The notes under the pieces were generated by a model. That model was not told the DNA's origin, did no database searches, and saw only the letters and a program-made list of their open reading frames with translations. From contig WQUU01000323.1 in assembly GCA_009781925.1 (NCBI GenBank), positions 1 to 8,193 of the forward strand: a stretch of 8,193 nucleotides of DNA, written 5' to 3'. The stretch is from Bacillota bacterium (lineage in GTDB: Bacteria > Bacillota > Clostridia > Oscillospirales > Oscillospiraceae). Positions 1-5,796 of this stretch are shown here, one piece after another. The stretch's first letter is position 1. Every line of letters starts with the position of its first letter. The translations under genes were made by a program, and so were the position numbers.

Positions 1-86
1 GGACTGGTTGTGCCGCAGGCAACCAAGCCGAAAATCATCAGCAGGGTCATTGCCAGGGCAAGAGAGTTTCTCAGAGCTTTTTTCAT
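1..86 (-). CDS. Lipoprotein, N-terminal fragment (probable ABC transporter solute-binding protein)
   Basis: Only the first 28 codons lie in the window; the gene continues beyond the left edge. The translation begins MKKALRNSLALAMTLLMIFG and then reaches LVAC-GTTS. This is a type II signal peptide: a basic N-terminus (KK, R), a hydrophobic core at about residues 8-22, and a lipobox LVAC with Cys24 as the predicted lipidated residue. The start at 86 is chosen over the in-frame ATG at 92 because the Shine-Dalgarno AGGAGG at 94-99 sits 7 nt from it but only 1 nt from the upstream ATG. The signal is very like that of the binding protein at 4457. With the divergent AraC-type regulator next door, this makes a sugar-binding lipoprotein the likeliest identity. 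That is inference, since the mature domain is not visible. Confidence 0.72.
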   Translation of the reverse strand, partial: MKKALRNSLALAMTLLMIFGLVACGTTS

Positions 87-93
87 CTTCATT

Positions 94-99
94 CCTCCT
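94..99 (-). promoter_or_regulatory. Ribosome binding site of the left-edge lipoprotein gene
   Basis: AGGAGG on the minus strand, 7 nt before the ATG at 86. It decides the start: the alternative ATG at 92 would leave only 1 nt of spacing. Confidence 0.7.
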
Positions 100-120
100 A
101 GCGTCTTCGAATAAAATAAT

Positions 121-150
121 TATGTACTGACCGGATATTGCCGGTGTCAG
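121..150 (-). promoter_or_regulatory. Candidate promoter for the left-edge lipoprotein gene
   Basis: On the minus strand CTGACA (145-150) is followed after 18 nt by TACATA (121-126). This would start transcription near 115 and leave a leader of about 30 nt before the start codon. Both hexamers are imperfect. A second candidate -10, TATGAT, lies at 236-241 with no good -35, as expected of an activator-dependent promoter; it would give a longer leader. I cannot choose between the two from sequence. Confidence 0.3.
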
Positions 151-159
151 CCTGTGGGA

Positions 160-175
160 TTGTGGATTTCCACAA
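160..175. promoter_or_regulatory. Perfect inverted repeat, candidate operator
   Basis: TTGTGGATTTCCACAA: 7-bp arms TTGTGGA and TCCACAA around a TT centre. It lies just upstream of the candidate minus-strand -35 at 145-150, in otherwise AT-rich non-coding DNA. A near-copy of the left half (TGTGGGAT, 153-160) precedes it. The position suits a regulator site for the left-edge lipoprotein gene; the binding protein is unknown. Confidence 0.35.
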
Positions 176-271
176 AACAACGCCTCGCTATTTGTGAATA
201 TGTACAAGCTCTATGATCTTTTCAGGCGCATATTTATCATACACCACATTTTTGCGTCTTTCTCTCCAATA

Positions 272-300
272 ATTGCGAATTGCTTCTCAAATATTGCGAA
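272..300. promoter_or_regulatory. Pair of direct repeats, candidate AraC-family binding site
   Basis: ATTGCGAA occurs at 272-279 and again at 293-300, exactly 21 bp apart, i.e. two helical turns on the same face. AraC-family proteins typically bind direct half-sites with this spacing. The pair ends 9 bp before the candidate plus-strand -35 (310-315) and lies about 30 bp upstream of the candidate minus-strand -10 at 236-241. It could therefore serve the regulator gene, the lipoprotein gene, or both. That the product of the adjacent AraC-type gene binds here is inference. Confidence 0.45.
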
Positions 301-309
301 ACTGTGAAT

Positions 310-337
310 TTGACCAGCAAAAAGCACGCGATATATT
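310..337 (+). promoter_or_regulatory. Candidate sigma-A promoter of the AraC-family gene
   Basis: TTGACC (310-315) and TATATT (332-337) with a 16-nt spacer, each one base off consensus. Transcription would start near 344 and leave a leader of about 190 nt before the chosen start at 534. A weaker alternative has TTTACA at 381-386. The AT-rich stretch 338-520 otherwise shows no gene. Confidence 0.42.
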
Positions 338-533
338 TCTCTTTAATTTCTTTTACTGGAAATTATTGTTTTTTCTTTACTTTACAAACGGGATGTGTTA
401 TCCTTATTTACAAAGCAGAATGCGTATTTCCGATCATTTTTAGTTATCCCGCCGGCTGTTATCGGATTTCCAATTCGCTTCTTTTGGGATGCTTTTTCTT
501 TTTTATAGTCAAATTTTGCGCGAGGTGGGACAG

Positions 534-1424
534 TTGATTGAGATTTTGGACGGGGTCCACGAGACCGTAGACTACAAAGGCAACTTCGGATTGCGGCTGT
601 ACCGGAACATTGAGACGGAGGACTTCCCGACGCACTGGCATCTGGAGGTGGAGATCATCATGCCCCTGAAAAATCACTACACCGTCGTGACGCCGGAGCA
701 AACCGTCACGGTGGAGCCGGGCGAGATCGCGGTGGTCTCCTCCGGCGAGCTGCACAGCCTCCGCGCGCCGGACTCCGGCTCCAGGCTTATCCTGCTGGCG
801 GACTGCTCGTCCCTCTATGAGTTTCCCGGCATCCATTTCGCGGTGCAGATGCTGCCGCCCTGTCTGCTGATCCGGCCCGGCCAGATCCCCGGCGCAACGG
901 AGACCCACGGGCTGCTCTCCTCGCTGCTGAACAAAATCGACGAGGAGTATTTTTCGGAGAACCCCTTCCGGGAGGCGGCCTGCTACGCGTATATGACCCA
1001 ATTTTTTGTCATCCTGGGCCGGACGTTCTGGAACACTGAAGAAAAGCAGAGCTCCGAATCGGCCGGGAAAAAGAACGCCTATTATATTGACCGCTTTCTG
1101 GAGGTCTGCAACTACATCAACGCGCACTGCACCAATCCCATCACGCTGGAGGAGCTGGCGTCCATCGCCGGCTTCAACAAATTTCATTTTTCCCGGCTGT
1201 TCAAGCAGTACATGAATATCTCCTATCACGAGTACCTGACAAAGCGCCGCATCATGCACGCGGAAAAACTGCTCATCAATCCCGGCTGCTCGATCATGCA
1301 GGCTTCGCTCCAGTCGGGGTTTAACAGCCTCTCGACCTTCAACCGCGTGTTCAAATCCTATAAAAAATGCACGCCGACGGAATTTATCGCGTTCAATCAC
1401 GCGGAAATCCCGGCGGCGCACTGA
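534..1424 (+). CDS. AraC-family transcriptional regulator with cupin-type N-terminal domain
   Basis: A DNA-binding regulator of 296 aa from the TTG at 534, or 311 aa from the ATG at 489. I prefer TTG because GAGGTGGG (522-529) lies just before it, while the ATG has no visible ribosome binding site and its extra residues (MLFLFYSQILREVGQ) are unlike this family. From the TTG start, residues about 15-110 look like the small beta-barrel sensor domain, with HWH at 34-36 and the GELHSL turn at 71-76. Residues about 190-288 hold the AraC double HTH: first helix pair in ITLEELASIAGFNKFHFSRL (203-222), second at about 253-285 with SGFNSLSTFNRVFK and the typical CTPTEF end. Such proteins are usually sugar-responsive activators. 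It diverges from the left-edge lipoprotein gene, its probable target, and may also control itself through the 21-bp-spaced repeats upstream. The ligand cannot be told. Family call is secure, start less so. Confidence 0.9.
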   Translation: MIEILDGVHETVDYKGNFGLRLYRNIETEDFPTHWHLEVEIIMPLKNHYTVVTPEQTVTVEPGEIAVVSSGELHSLRAPDSGSRLILLADCSSLYEFPGIHFAVQMLPPCLLIRPGQIPGATETHGLLSSLLNKIDEEYFSENPFREAACYAYMTQFFVILGRTFWNTEEKQSSESAGKKNAYYIDRFLEVCNYINAHCTNPITLEELASIAGFNKFHFSRLFKQYMNISYHEYLTKRRIMHAEKLLINPGCSIMQASLQSGFNSLSTFNRVFKSYKKCTPTEFIAFNHAEIPAAH

Positions 1425-1426
1425 CC

Positions 1427-1526
1427 TTTTGCCCGTCATTGCGAGCGAAGCGACGCAATCCAGAACGACTCAATTACGCCGGTTTTCTGGATTGTTTCGT
1501 CGCTTCGCTCGCAATGACGGGCAAAA
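1427..1526. repeat. MITE-like long inverted repeat between convergent genes
   Basis: The left arm (1427-1465, 39 nt) begins TTTTGCCCGTCATTGCGAGC and the right arm (1485-1526, 42 nt) ends GCTCGCAATGACGGGCAAAA. The arms are reverse complements except for a 3-nt bulge in the right arm, around a 19-nt loop (1466-1484). No open reading frame of its own is evident. It starts 3 bp after the AraC-gene stop. The core GTCATTGCGAGCGAAGCGA resembles palindromic repeats scattered in many bacterial genomes, which I recall but cannot check here. Transcribed in either direction it would make a very long hairpin, but neither side has a T tract after it, so it is not a textbook intrinsic terminator. Confidence 0.85.
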
Positions 1527-1549
1527 CGGGCCGTCGAGGACGCCGGCCC
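1523..1549 (-). terminator. Hairpin plus T tract, candidate terminator of xylB-lacI
   Basis: Read on the minus strand, GGGCCG (1549-1544) pairs with CGGCCC (1533-1528), with two more inner pairs after a mismatch, followed by G and then TTTT (1526-1523). It begins a few bases after the stop of the LacI-family gene (TAG, 1553-1555), where a terminator is expected. The T run is short and is shared with the end of the adjacent long inverted repeat. The same GTAGGGGCCGG-type sequence may itself be a dispersed repeat. Confidence 0.45.
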
Positions 1550-1552
1550 CTA

Positions 1553-2596
1553 CTAAATATTTTCCTTAATCTTGATGACCGTCTCCGTCAGGCAATCGGC
1601 AGGGGCGGTTTTTTTGCCGCCCAGAAAGTAGTGGAACATGGCGCTGATGGCCTGATAGCCTTGGCGGAAGGGCTCCTGGCAGATGGTGAAGTCGATCTCT
1701 CCGCGCCGTATCAACGCTTTTGTCCCATCCGGGTCGTCAAAAGAGATGACCTCCACCGTGTGCCGCGCCCGCAGGCCGGAATCCCGGAGCGCCTGGCAGA
1801 CACCGCCCACGCCGCCCGCCGTGATGTATACGCAGTTGATCTCCGGGTGTTCCTCCAGCGCCCGCAGCGTCACATGATAGGCCACATCGTCGTCATCCAG
1901 AGACTCTTCCAGCGTCTCCAGCCGGAGGCTCAGTCCGAGTTCCGCCAAAGCGTTCAAAAGGCCAAACACGCGGTCATTGTGGCCCTTGACCTGGAGAGAG
2001 CCCGTAACAATGAGCATCTCGAGCGGATCGTGGCAGAGCATGGACAGGAGTTTGGCAGCGGTCTTGCCCCCCTTTTGGTAGTCACTGCCCACATAGCAGA
2101 GCCGCTTTGTCCCGCTGAGCTCATTGTTCACCGCGATCACGGGAACGCCGGCCGCGACGGCGGCGTTGACACAGTCCCGCGCGGCGGGCACGTCCAGTGT
2201 GGCCACGCACAGGGCGCTTGCCCCCTCTTCCAGAAGGGTATTTATGGCGGCGATGTGTTCTTCAACCCTGTAGCCCCGGGTTTCCCGGAGAAAAATGGAG
2301 AGCCCGAAATCCCGGAACTCCGCCTCCGCGGCCCAGAAGCCCCGGATGACCTCATCAAAAAAGGCGTTGCCGATACTGGGGAGAAAACAGCCGATCCGGA
2401 TCGGATTTTTACGGGCCACCAGAGCCCTGCCCGCCTTATTCGGCGCATAGCCCATCTCGTCCATGCAATTTTGGATGCGCTCCGCGACCTCTGGCTTGAC
2501 CTTGCCCCGGTTGTTGACGACGCGATCCACCGTTCCCCGGGACACGCCCACCGCGTCCGCAATCTCCCGGATGGTAACAGGCGCATTTTTTCCCAT
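1553..2596 (-). CDS. LacI-family transcriptional regulator (sugar-responsive repressor type)
   Basis: 347 aa, normal length for the family. The N-terminal HTH is VTIREIADAVGVSRGTVDRV (residues 7-26), followed by NNRGKV and a hinge with APNKAGRAL (51-59). From about residue 66 (IRIGCFLPS) to 340 lies a periplasmic-binding-protein-like sensor domain, with the conserved turn VISFDDPDGTKALIRRGEID and the late CQEPFRQGYQAI segment typical of sugar-binding LacI proteins. The recognition region reads SRGTVDRVVNNRG rather than the commoner TVSRVLN. The ATG is 2 nt after the TAG of the upstream kinase gene, so the two are surely co-transcribed; GGGAAAG within the kinase tail may serve as a weak ribosome binding site. 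Its likely role is to sense a pentose-type sugar and control the divergent kinase and transporter promoters at 4182-4381. The effector is inferred only from context. Confidence 0.92.
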   Translation of the reverse strand: MGKNAPVTIREIADAVGVSRGTVDRVVNNRGKVKPEVAERIQNCMDEMGYAPNKAGRALVARKNPIRIGCFLPSIGNAFFDEVIRGFWAAEAEFRDFGLSIFLRETRGYRVEEHIAAINTLLEEGASALCVATLDVPAARDCVNAAVAAGVPVIAVNNELSGTKRLCYVGSDYQKGGKTAAKLLSMLCHDPLEMLIVTGSLQVKGHNDRVFGLLNALAELGLSLRLETLEESLDDDDVAYHVTLRALEEHPEINCVYITAGGVGGVCQALRDSGLRARHTVEVISFDDPDGTKALIRRGEIDFTICQEPFRQGYQAISAMFHYFLGGKKTAPADCLTETVIKIKENI

Positions 2597-2598
2597 GG

Positions 2599-4134
2599 CT
2601 ACTTTCCCAACGCGGCGAGGGTTTTGAAATCCCCCCGCAGACTGCGGTAGAGTGATTTATAGAGTTCAAAATAACCGCGGTAGGCGGCGCTGTTTTCGGG
2701 GATCGGCTCGTTCACCTTCCGCCGCCGGACGACGGCGCCGCAGGCCTCCTCCAGATCCCCATACAGCCCCGCGCCCACAGCGCCCAAAATCGCCGCGCCC
2801 AGGGCGGGGCCCTCGTCGGCCTGCACCATGTGGATCGGGCAGCCGTAGAGATCGGCCAGCATCTGCCGCCAGAGCGCGCTGCGCCCGCCGCCGCCGGTGA
2901 CCAGCATGTCCCCGATTTGGACGCCCATCTCGGAAAAAACGTCTACGCACTCCTTTTGCGAATAGGCCACGCCCTCCAAGACAGCGCGGTAGAGCTGCGC
3001 GCGTCCGTGTTTCGCGGAGAGGCCGAAGAACACGCCCCGGCAGTCCGGATCCGGATGGGGCGCCCGCTCCCCCATGAGGTAGGGCAGATAGAGCAGCGCC
3101 TCCGACCCGATGGGCACCGCGGCGGCCAGCTTGTCCAGAAGGATATAGGAATCCGTCCCCGACGCCTCCGCCTGGGCAATTTCCGCCTGGCAAAAGTTGT
3201 CCCGGAACCATTTGAGACTCAGGCCCGCGGCCTGGGTGCAGCTCATGACCGTCCACTTGCCAGGGGCGGAGGCGCAGAGGCTGTTGACCCGGCCCTCCGG
3301 GTCGATGGCAACTTTATCCGACACGGCGTAGATGACGCCGGAGGAGCCGAGGGAGGTGAAGGCGGAACCCGCCGTCACGACGCCCATGCCTACGGCGGCG
3401 GCGGCGTTGTCCCCCGCCCCGCCGACGACGGGGGCACCGGCGGCCAGGCCGGTCTCCGCGGCGGCCGCGGCGTGGACAGCCCCTGTCACCTCCGGGGACT
3501 CATAGAGTTTTGCCAATAGGGCGCGGTCGATGTGCATCTTGTCCAAAATTTCGCCCGACCAGGTTCGGGCGGGCACGTCCATGAGCTGCATACCCGAGGC
3601 GTCGGAGACCTCGGTGGCGAATTCGCCGGTGAGCTTATAGCGGATGTAGTCCTTGGGCAGCAGGATGTGGGCGCACTTTTCGTAGCGCTCCGGCTCCTGC
3701 TCCTGTACCCAGAGGATTTTTGAGGCGGTGAAGCCCGTCAGCGCCGGGTTGGCCGTGAGCTCGATGAGGCGTTTTTGGCCGATGCGGGCGGTCATCTCCT
3801 CGCACTGCGCCGCCGTGCGCTGGTCGCACCAGATGATGGAGCGGCGCAGAACCTCCCCCGCCCCGTCCAGCATCACGAGGCCGTGCATCTGGCCGGAGAG
3901 CCCCACGGAGGCGATGTCCGTATTCCTGACCCCGCTTTCGGCGATCACGGCGGAAACGCCCTCCCGCACGGCGTTCCACCAGTCCTCCGGCTCCTGCTCC
4001 GCCCAGCCGTTCTTCGGCTGGTACAGGGGATACTCCACAGTCTTCGCGCAGACGGGCTCCCCTCCGGCGGTGAAGAGCACGGTCTTTGTCCCGGAGGTGC
4101 CAATGTCGATACCCAAAATATATTGATTGCTCAT
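2599..4134 (-). CDS. xylB: Xylulokinase (FGGY carbohydrate kinase)
   Basis: 511 aa, full family length. It would phosphorylate D-xylulose with ATP to D-xylulose 5-phosphate, which feeds the pentose phosphate pathway in the cytoplasm. The first actin-like fold opens with YILGIDIGTSGTKTVLF (Asp10 and phosphate loop), then GQMHGLVMLD (81-90) and IIWCDQRT (100-107), the substrate-side motifs of XylB. GGAGDNAAAAVGMG (238-251) carries the presumed catalytic base Asp242. The second domain has GSSGVIYAVSD, PYLMGERAPHPDPDCRG (351-367) and the FGGY signature LVTGGGGRSALWRQMLADLY (411-430) with EGPALGAAILGA (441-452) at the nucleotide site. The start at 4134 has AAAGGA (4141-4146) 6 nt upstream. It is first in a two-gene operon with the LacI-type regulator and diverges from the sugar transporter operon. 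No isomerase gene is present in the window, so its true ketose could differ. FGGY assignment is certain, xylulose specificity likely. Confidence 0.93.
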   Translation of the reverse strand: MSNQYILGIDIGTSGTKTVLFTAGGEPVCAKTVEYPLYQPKNGWAEQEPEDWWNAVREGVSAVIAESGVRNTDIASVGLSGQMHGLVMLDGAGEVLRRSIIWCDQRTAAQCEEMTARIGQKRLIELTANPALTGFTASKILWVQEQEPERYEKCAHILLPKDYIRYKLTGEFATEVSDASGMQLMDVPARTWSGEILDKMHIDRALLAKLYESPEVTGAVHAAAAAETGLAAGAPVVGGAGDNAAAAVGMGVVTAGSAFTSLGSSGVIYAVSDKVAIDPEGRVNSLCASAPGKWTVMSCTQAAGLSLKWFRDNFCQAEIAQAEASGTDSYILLDKLAAAVPIGSEALLYLPYLMGERAPHPDPDCRGVFFGLSAKHGRAQLYRAVLEGVAYSQKECVDVFSEMGVQIGDMLVTGGGGRSALWRQMLADLYGCPIHMVQADEGPALGAAILGAVGAGLYGDLEEACGAVVRRRKVNEPIPENSAAYRGYFELYKSLYRSLRGDFKTLAALGK

Positions 4135-4148
4135 GGATATTCCTTTCG

Positions 4149-4160
4149 CGCCGAACGGCG
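4149..4160. promoter_or_regulatory. Short GC inverted repeat in the xylB leader
   Basis: CGCCGAACGGCG: 5-bp arms around an AA centre, located between the predicted xylB start point (about 4175) and its ribosome binding site (4141-4146). It could be an operator or a small leader hairpin. It is short and may be chance. Confidence 0.22.
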
Positions 4161-4181
4161 TATGTTGATTTGATCTTTTTT

Positions 4182-4210
4182 ATTATACAACAGGCTTTCC
4201 CATCTGACAA
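4182..4210 (-). promoter_or_regulatory. Sigma-A promoter of the xylB-lacI operon
   Basis: On the minus strand TTGTCA (4205-4210) and a perfect TATAAT (4182-4187) are separated by 17 nt. Transcription would start near 4175, about 40 nt before the xylB ATG. One base off consensus in total, with the right spacing and position. Confidence 0.75.
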
Positions 4211-4352
4211 GCGGGGGGAGGCGGTCTATGCGCTCTGTTTTGCACCGTAAAGCTGTATGAATTTTATCTCTTGTTTTTGTGCATTATGCTAATTTCTGAC
4301 GTGTAATCATTATAAAACAATTAACTTTGAATAAAAAAAGATCGAAATCCTC

Positions 4353-4381
4353 TTGACATTCGCGGCGGGAACTGCTATACT
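4353..4381 (+). promoter_or_regulatory. Strong sigma-A promoter of the sugar transporter operon
   Basis: A consensus TTGACA (4353-4358), 17-nt spacer, and TATACT (4376-4381) preceded by TGC, which makes an extended -10. The start point should be near 4388, giving a leader of about 70 nt. Its near-consensus strength suggests that control is mainly by repression, which fits the inverted repeat immediately downstream. The stretch 4211-4352 between the two divergent promoters is AT-rich and shows no gene. Confidence 0.82.
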
Positions 4382-4393
4382 CTCTTCATGTGT

Positions 4394-4407
4394 TGTGCTC
4401 GTGCACA
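4394..4407. promoter_or_regulatory. Candidate LacI-family operator at the transporter promoter
   Basis: TGTGCTCGTGCACA: arms TGTGC and GCACA around TCGT, with a central CG step as in many LacI-family operators. It spans about +6 to +19 of the predicted transcript, where a bound repressor would block a strong promoter. The LacI-type gene of the divergent operon is the natural candidate to bind it. No second clear copy was found at the xylB promoter. Confidence 0.45.
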
Positions 4408-4456
4408 TAGCGGACGGCACATAAAAAATGCTGAGTACATGAAAAGGAGAGTAATG

Positions 4457-5632
4457 ATGAAAAAAACGATGAAGGTTCTGTCTTTTGCATTGGCCCTGAT
4501 CATGATTCTGGGCCTCGCCGCTTGTAAGGGCGGGACTTCCCCGGGAACTTCCCCGGCGACTTCGCCGGAAACGTCGGCGGCAAAATCGCCCGCGGCGAAT
4601 GCCAGTCTGAAAGTCGGCATCTCCATGCCGACCAAGAGTCTCCAGCGCTGGAACCAGGACGGCGCAAACCTCCAGCAGGCCTTCCAGGCCGCCGGTTACA
4701 CGGTCGATCTGGAATATGCCGGCGACAACGACGTCCCGACCCAGGTCAGCCAGATTGAGAACATGATCTCCTCCGGTTACAATGTTCTGATCATCGCCGC
4801 CATCGACGGCAGCGCCCTGACCGAGGCCCTGGCCCCCTGCAAGGCCCAAGGCATCACTGTTATCGCCTATGACCGCCTGATCATGAACAGTGACGCCGTC
4901 TCCTACTACGCCACCTTCGACAACACTTTGGTCGGCAAGCTCCAGGCCCAGTCTCTGGTGGATAAGCTGGACATCGCCAACAAGCCCGGCCCCTTCAACT
5001 TTGAGCTCTTCACCGGCTCGCCGGACGACAACAACATCCACTTCTTCTTCAACGGCGCCATGAGCGTGCTGCAGCCCTTCATCGACAGCGGCAAGATCGT
5101 GGTGAAGTCCGGCCAGACCCAGGAGTCCCAGGTCACGACGAAGGACTGGAGCTCGGCGAACGCCCAGTCCCGCATGGAGAATCTGATCTCCCAGTATAGC
5201 TACGGCCCGAAGGGCACGAAGCTTGACGCGGTCATGAGCAACAACGACTCGATCGCGCAGGGCGTGGCGGTGGCGCTGCAGAACGCCGGCTACACGGCGG
5301 ATAACTTCCCGCTGATCTGCGGGCAGGACTGCGACAAGGCCTCCGTGATCAACATGCGCAACGGCTTCCAGTATTCCAGCGTGTTTAAGGACACCCGCAC
5401 CCTGGCTGACGCAGTCAAGACCATGGTCGGTCAGATTGCCGCCGGGCAGACCGTCCAAGTCAACGACACCTCTACTTACAACAACGGCGTCGCCGTGATC
5501 CCGAGCTACCTCTGCCAGCCGGTGGCCTACACCATCGCGGACATCGGCAAGCTGGTGGACAGCGGCTACTACACCTGGGCCGATATCGGCGGCGACAAGG
5601 GCACCCTCCCGCTGGACGGCCAGATTAAGTAA
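4457..5632 (+). CDS. chvE: ChvE-type multiple-monosaccharide ABC transporter substrate-binding lipoprotein
   Basis: 391 aa from the ATG at 4457; the SD AGGAG (4445-4449) lies 7 nt away. ATGs at 4454 and further upstream are in frame but worse placed. A lipoprotein signal MKKTMKVLSFALALIMILGL ends in LAAC with Cys23 as the predicted anchor. Residues 27-46 form a TSPx-repeat linker. The binding domain starts at about residue 51 (LKVGISMPTK) and carries the ChvE/XylF-like blocks RWNQDGANLQ (64-73), VPTQVSQIENMI (93-104), IIAAIDGSALTEAL (112-125), VIAYDRLIMNSDAVSYYATF (135-154), ELFTGSPDDNN (183-193), SNNDSIAQGVAVAL (261-274), and CGQDCDKASVINM (288-300). These blocks closely resemble ChvE, a galactose/arabinose/xylose-class binder, and less the ribose or galactose proteins RbsB and MglB. 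It should deliver sugar to the GguA-GguB transporter encoded downstream. It is the first gene of the operon, driven by the strong promoter at 4353-4381. The exact ligand is not determined. Confidence 0.93.
   Translation: MKKTMKVLSFALALIMILGLAACKGGTSPGTSPATSPETSAAKSPAANASLKVGISMPTKSLQRWNQDGANLQQAFQAAGYTVDLEYAGDNDVPTQVSQIENMISSGYNVLIIAAIDGSALTEALAPCKAQGITVIAYDRLIMNSDAVSYYATFDNTLVGKLQAQSLVDKLDIANKPGPFNFELFTGSPDDNNIHFFFNGAMSVLQPFIDSGKIVVKSGQTQESQVTTKDWSSANAQSRMENLISQYSYGPKGTKLDAVMSNNDSIAQGVAVALQNAGYTADNFPLICGQDCDKASVINMRNGFQYSSVFKDTRTLADAVKTMVGQIAAGQTVQVNDTSTYNNGVAVIPSYLCQPVAYTIADIGKLVDSGYYTWADIGGDKGTLPLDGQIK
4535..4594 (+). repeat. 12-bp coding tandem repeat (TSPx linker)
   Basis: Five 12-bp units within chvE: ACTTCCCCGGGA, ACTTCCCCGGCG, ACTTCGCCGGAA, then two more diverged copies (4571-4582, 4583-4594). 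They encode TSPG-TSPA-TSPE-TSAA-KSPA, a flexible Thr/Ser/Pro tether between the lipidated Cys23 and the binding domain. Copy number could vary between strains by slippage without shifting the frame. Confidence 0.8.
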
Positions 5633-5642
5633 GCAACAACAG

Positions 5643-5658
5643 AACCGCGTCAGCGGTT
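5643..5658 (+). other. Small RNA hairpin after chvE
   Basis: AACCGC (5643-5648) pairs perfectly with GCGGTT (5653-5658) over a GTCA tetraloop, 10 nt after the chvE stop. Together with the next hairpin it could protect the chvE message 3' end. Confidence 0.45.
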
Positions 5659-5669
5659 GCAGGTAAGGG

Positions 5670-5706
5670 CGCCGCGAAACTATCGGTTTTATGTAGTTTC
5701 GCGGCG
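5670..5706 (+). terminator. Perfect 13-bp hairpin between chvE and gguA
   Basis: CGCCGCGAAACTA (5670-5682) pairs perfectly with TAGTTTCGCGGCG (5694-5706) over an 11-nt loop. It is followed by TTCTCC rather than a real T tract, so it is better seen as a partial terminator or message-stabilising structure than as a full stop. It lies inside the operon, where it would favour chvE over the downstream transporter genes. Confidence 0.55.
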
Positions 5707-5723
5707 TTCTCCTGTGCATGGCA

Positions 5724-5796
5724 TGTCATTCTGAGGGCATTTATGCACGAAGAATCTTAAAGATTCTTCGCTGCGCTCAGAATGACACAGTTTTTT
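5724..5796 (+). repeat. Palindromic dispersed-type repeat with T tract
   Basis: TGTCATTCTGAG (5724-5735) is exactly complementary to CTCAGAATGACA (5776-5787). Inside is a second perfect palindrome, GAAGAATCTT-A-AAGATTCTTC (5749-5769). After the outer stem come CAG and then TTTTTT (5791-5796), so on the plus strand this can act as an intrinsic terminator. The sequence type (AGATTCTTCGCTGCGCTCAG) resembles repeats I associate with many Clostridia genomes; that is memory, not a search. Confidence 0.7.

Noticed and set aside
93..533. Riboswitch or small RNA in the left control region
   Set aside because: Apart from the short inverted and direct repeats I see no recognisable aptamer core or terminator-like structure.
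280..537. Possible 85-aa gene in the left control region
   Set aside because: AT-rich, Phe/Cys-rich translation, no Shine-Dalgarno sequence, and it covers the candidate promoter and the start of the AraC-type gene.
459..1439. Minus-strand open frame (326 codons) opposite the AraC-type gene
   Set aside because: The plus strand encodes a textbook AraC protein. The minus frame has shadow-like composition and no ribosome binding site that I can support.
1427..1526. Intrinsic terminator for the AraC-type gene
   Set aside because: The palindrome is strong, but neither strand has a T tract after the stem, so I list it as a repeat rather than a terminator.
1367..2650. Long plus-strand open frame (427 codons) across the LacI-type gene
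   Set aside because: It runs antisense to a clear LacI-family protein and through the inverted repeat, has no recognisable domain, and is rich in Arg/Pro/His as expected of a GC-rich shadow frame.
2666..3256. Minus-strand 196-codon frame inside xylB
   Set aside because: Alternate frame of a complete xylulokinase, with Gly/Arg/Pro-rich shadow composition.
4310..5719. Long minus-strand open frame (469 codons) opposite chvE
   Set aside because: It is antisense to a well-supported ChvE-type gene, covers its promoter and ribosome binding site, and has no recognisable domain.
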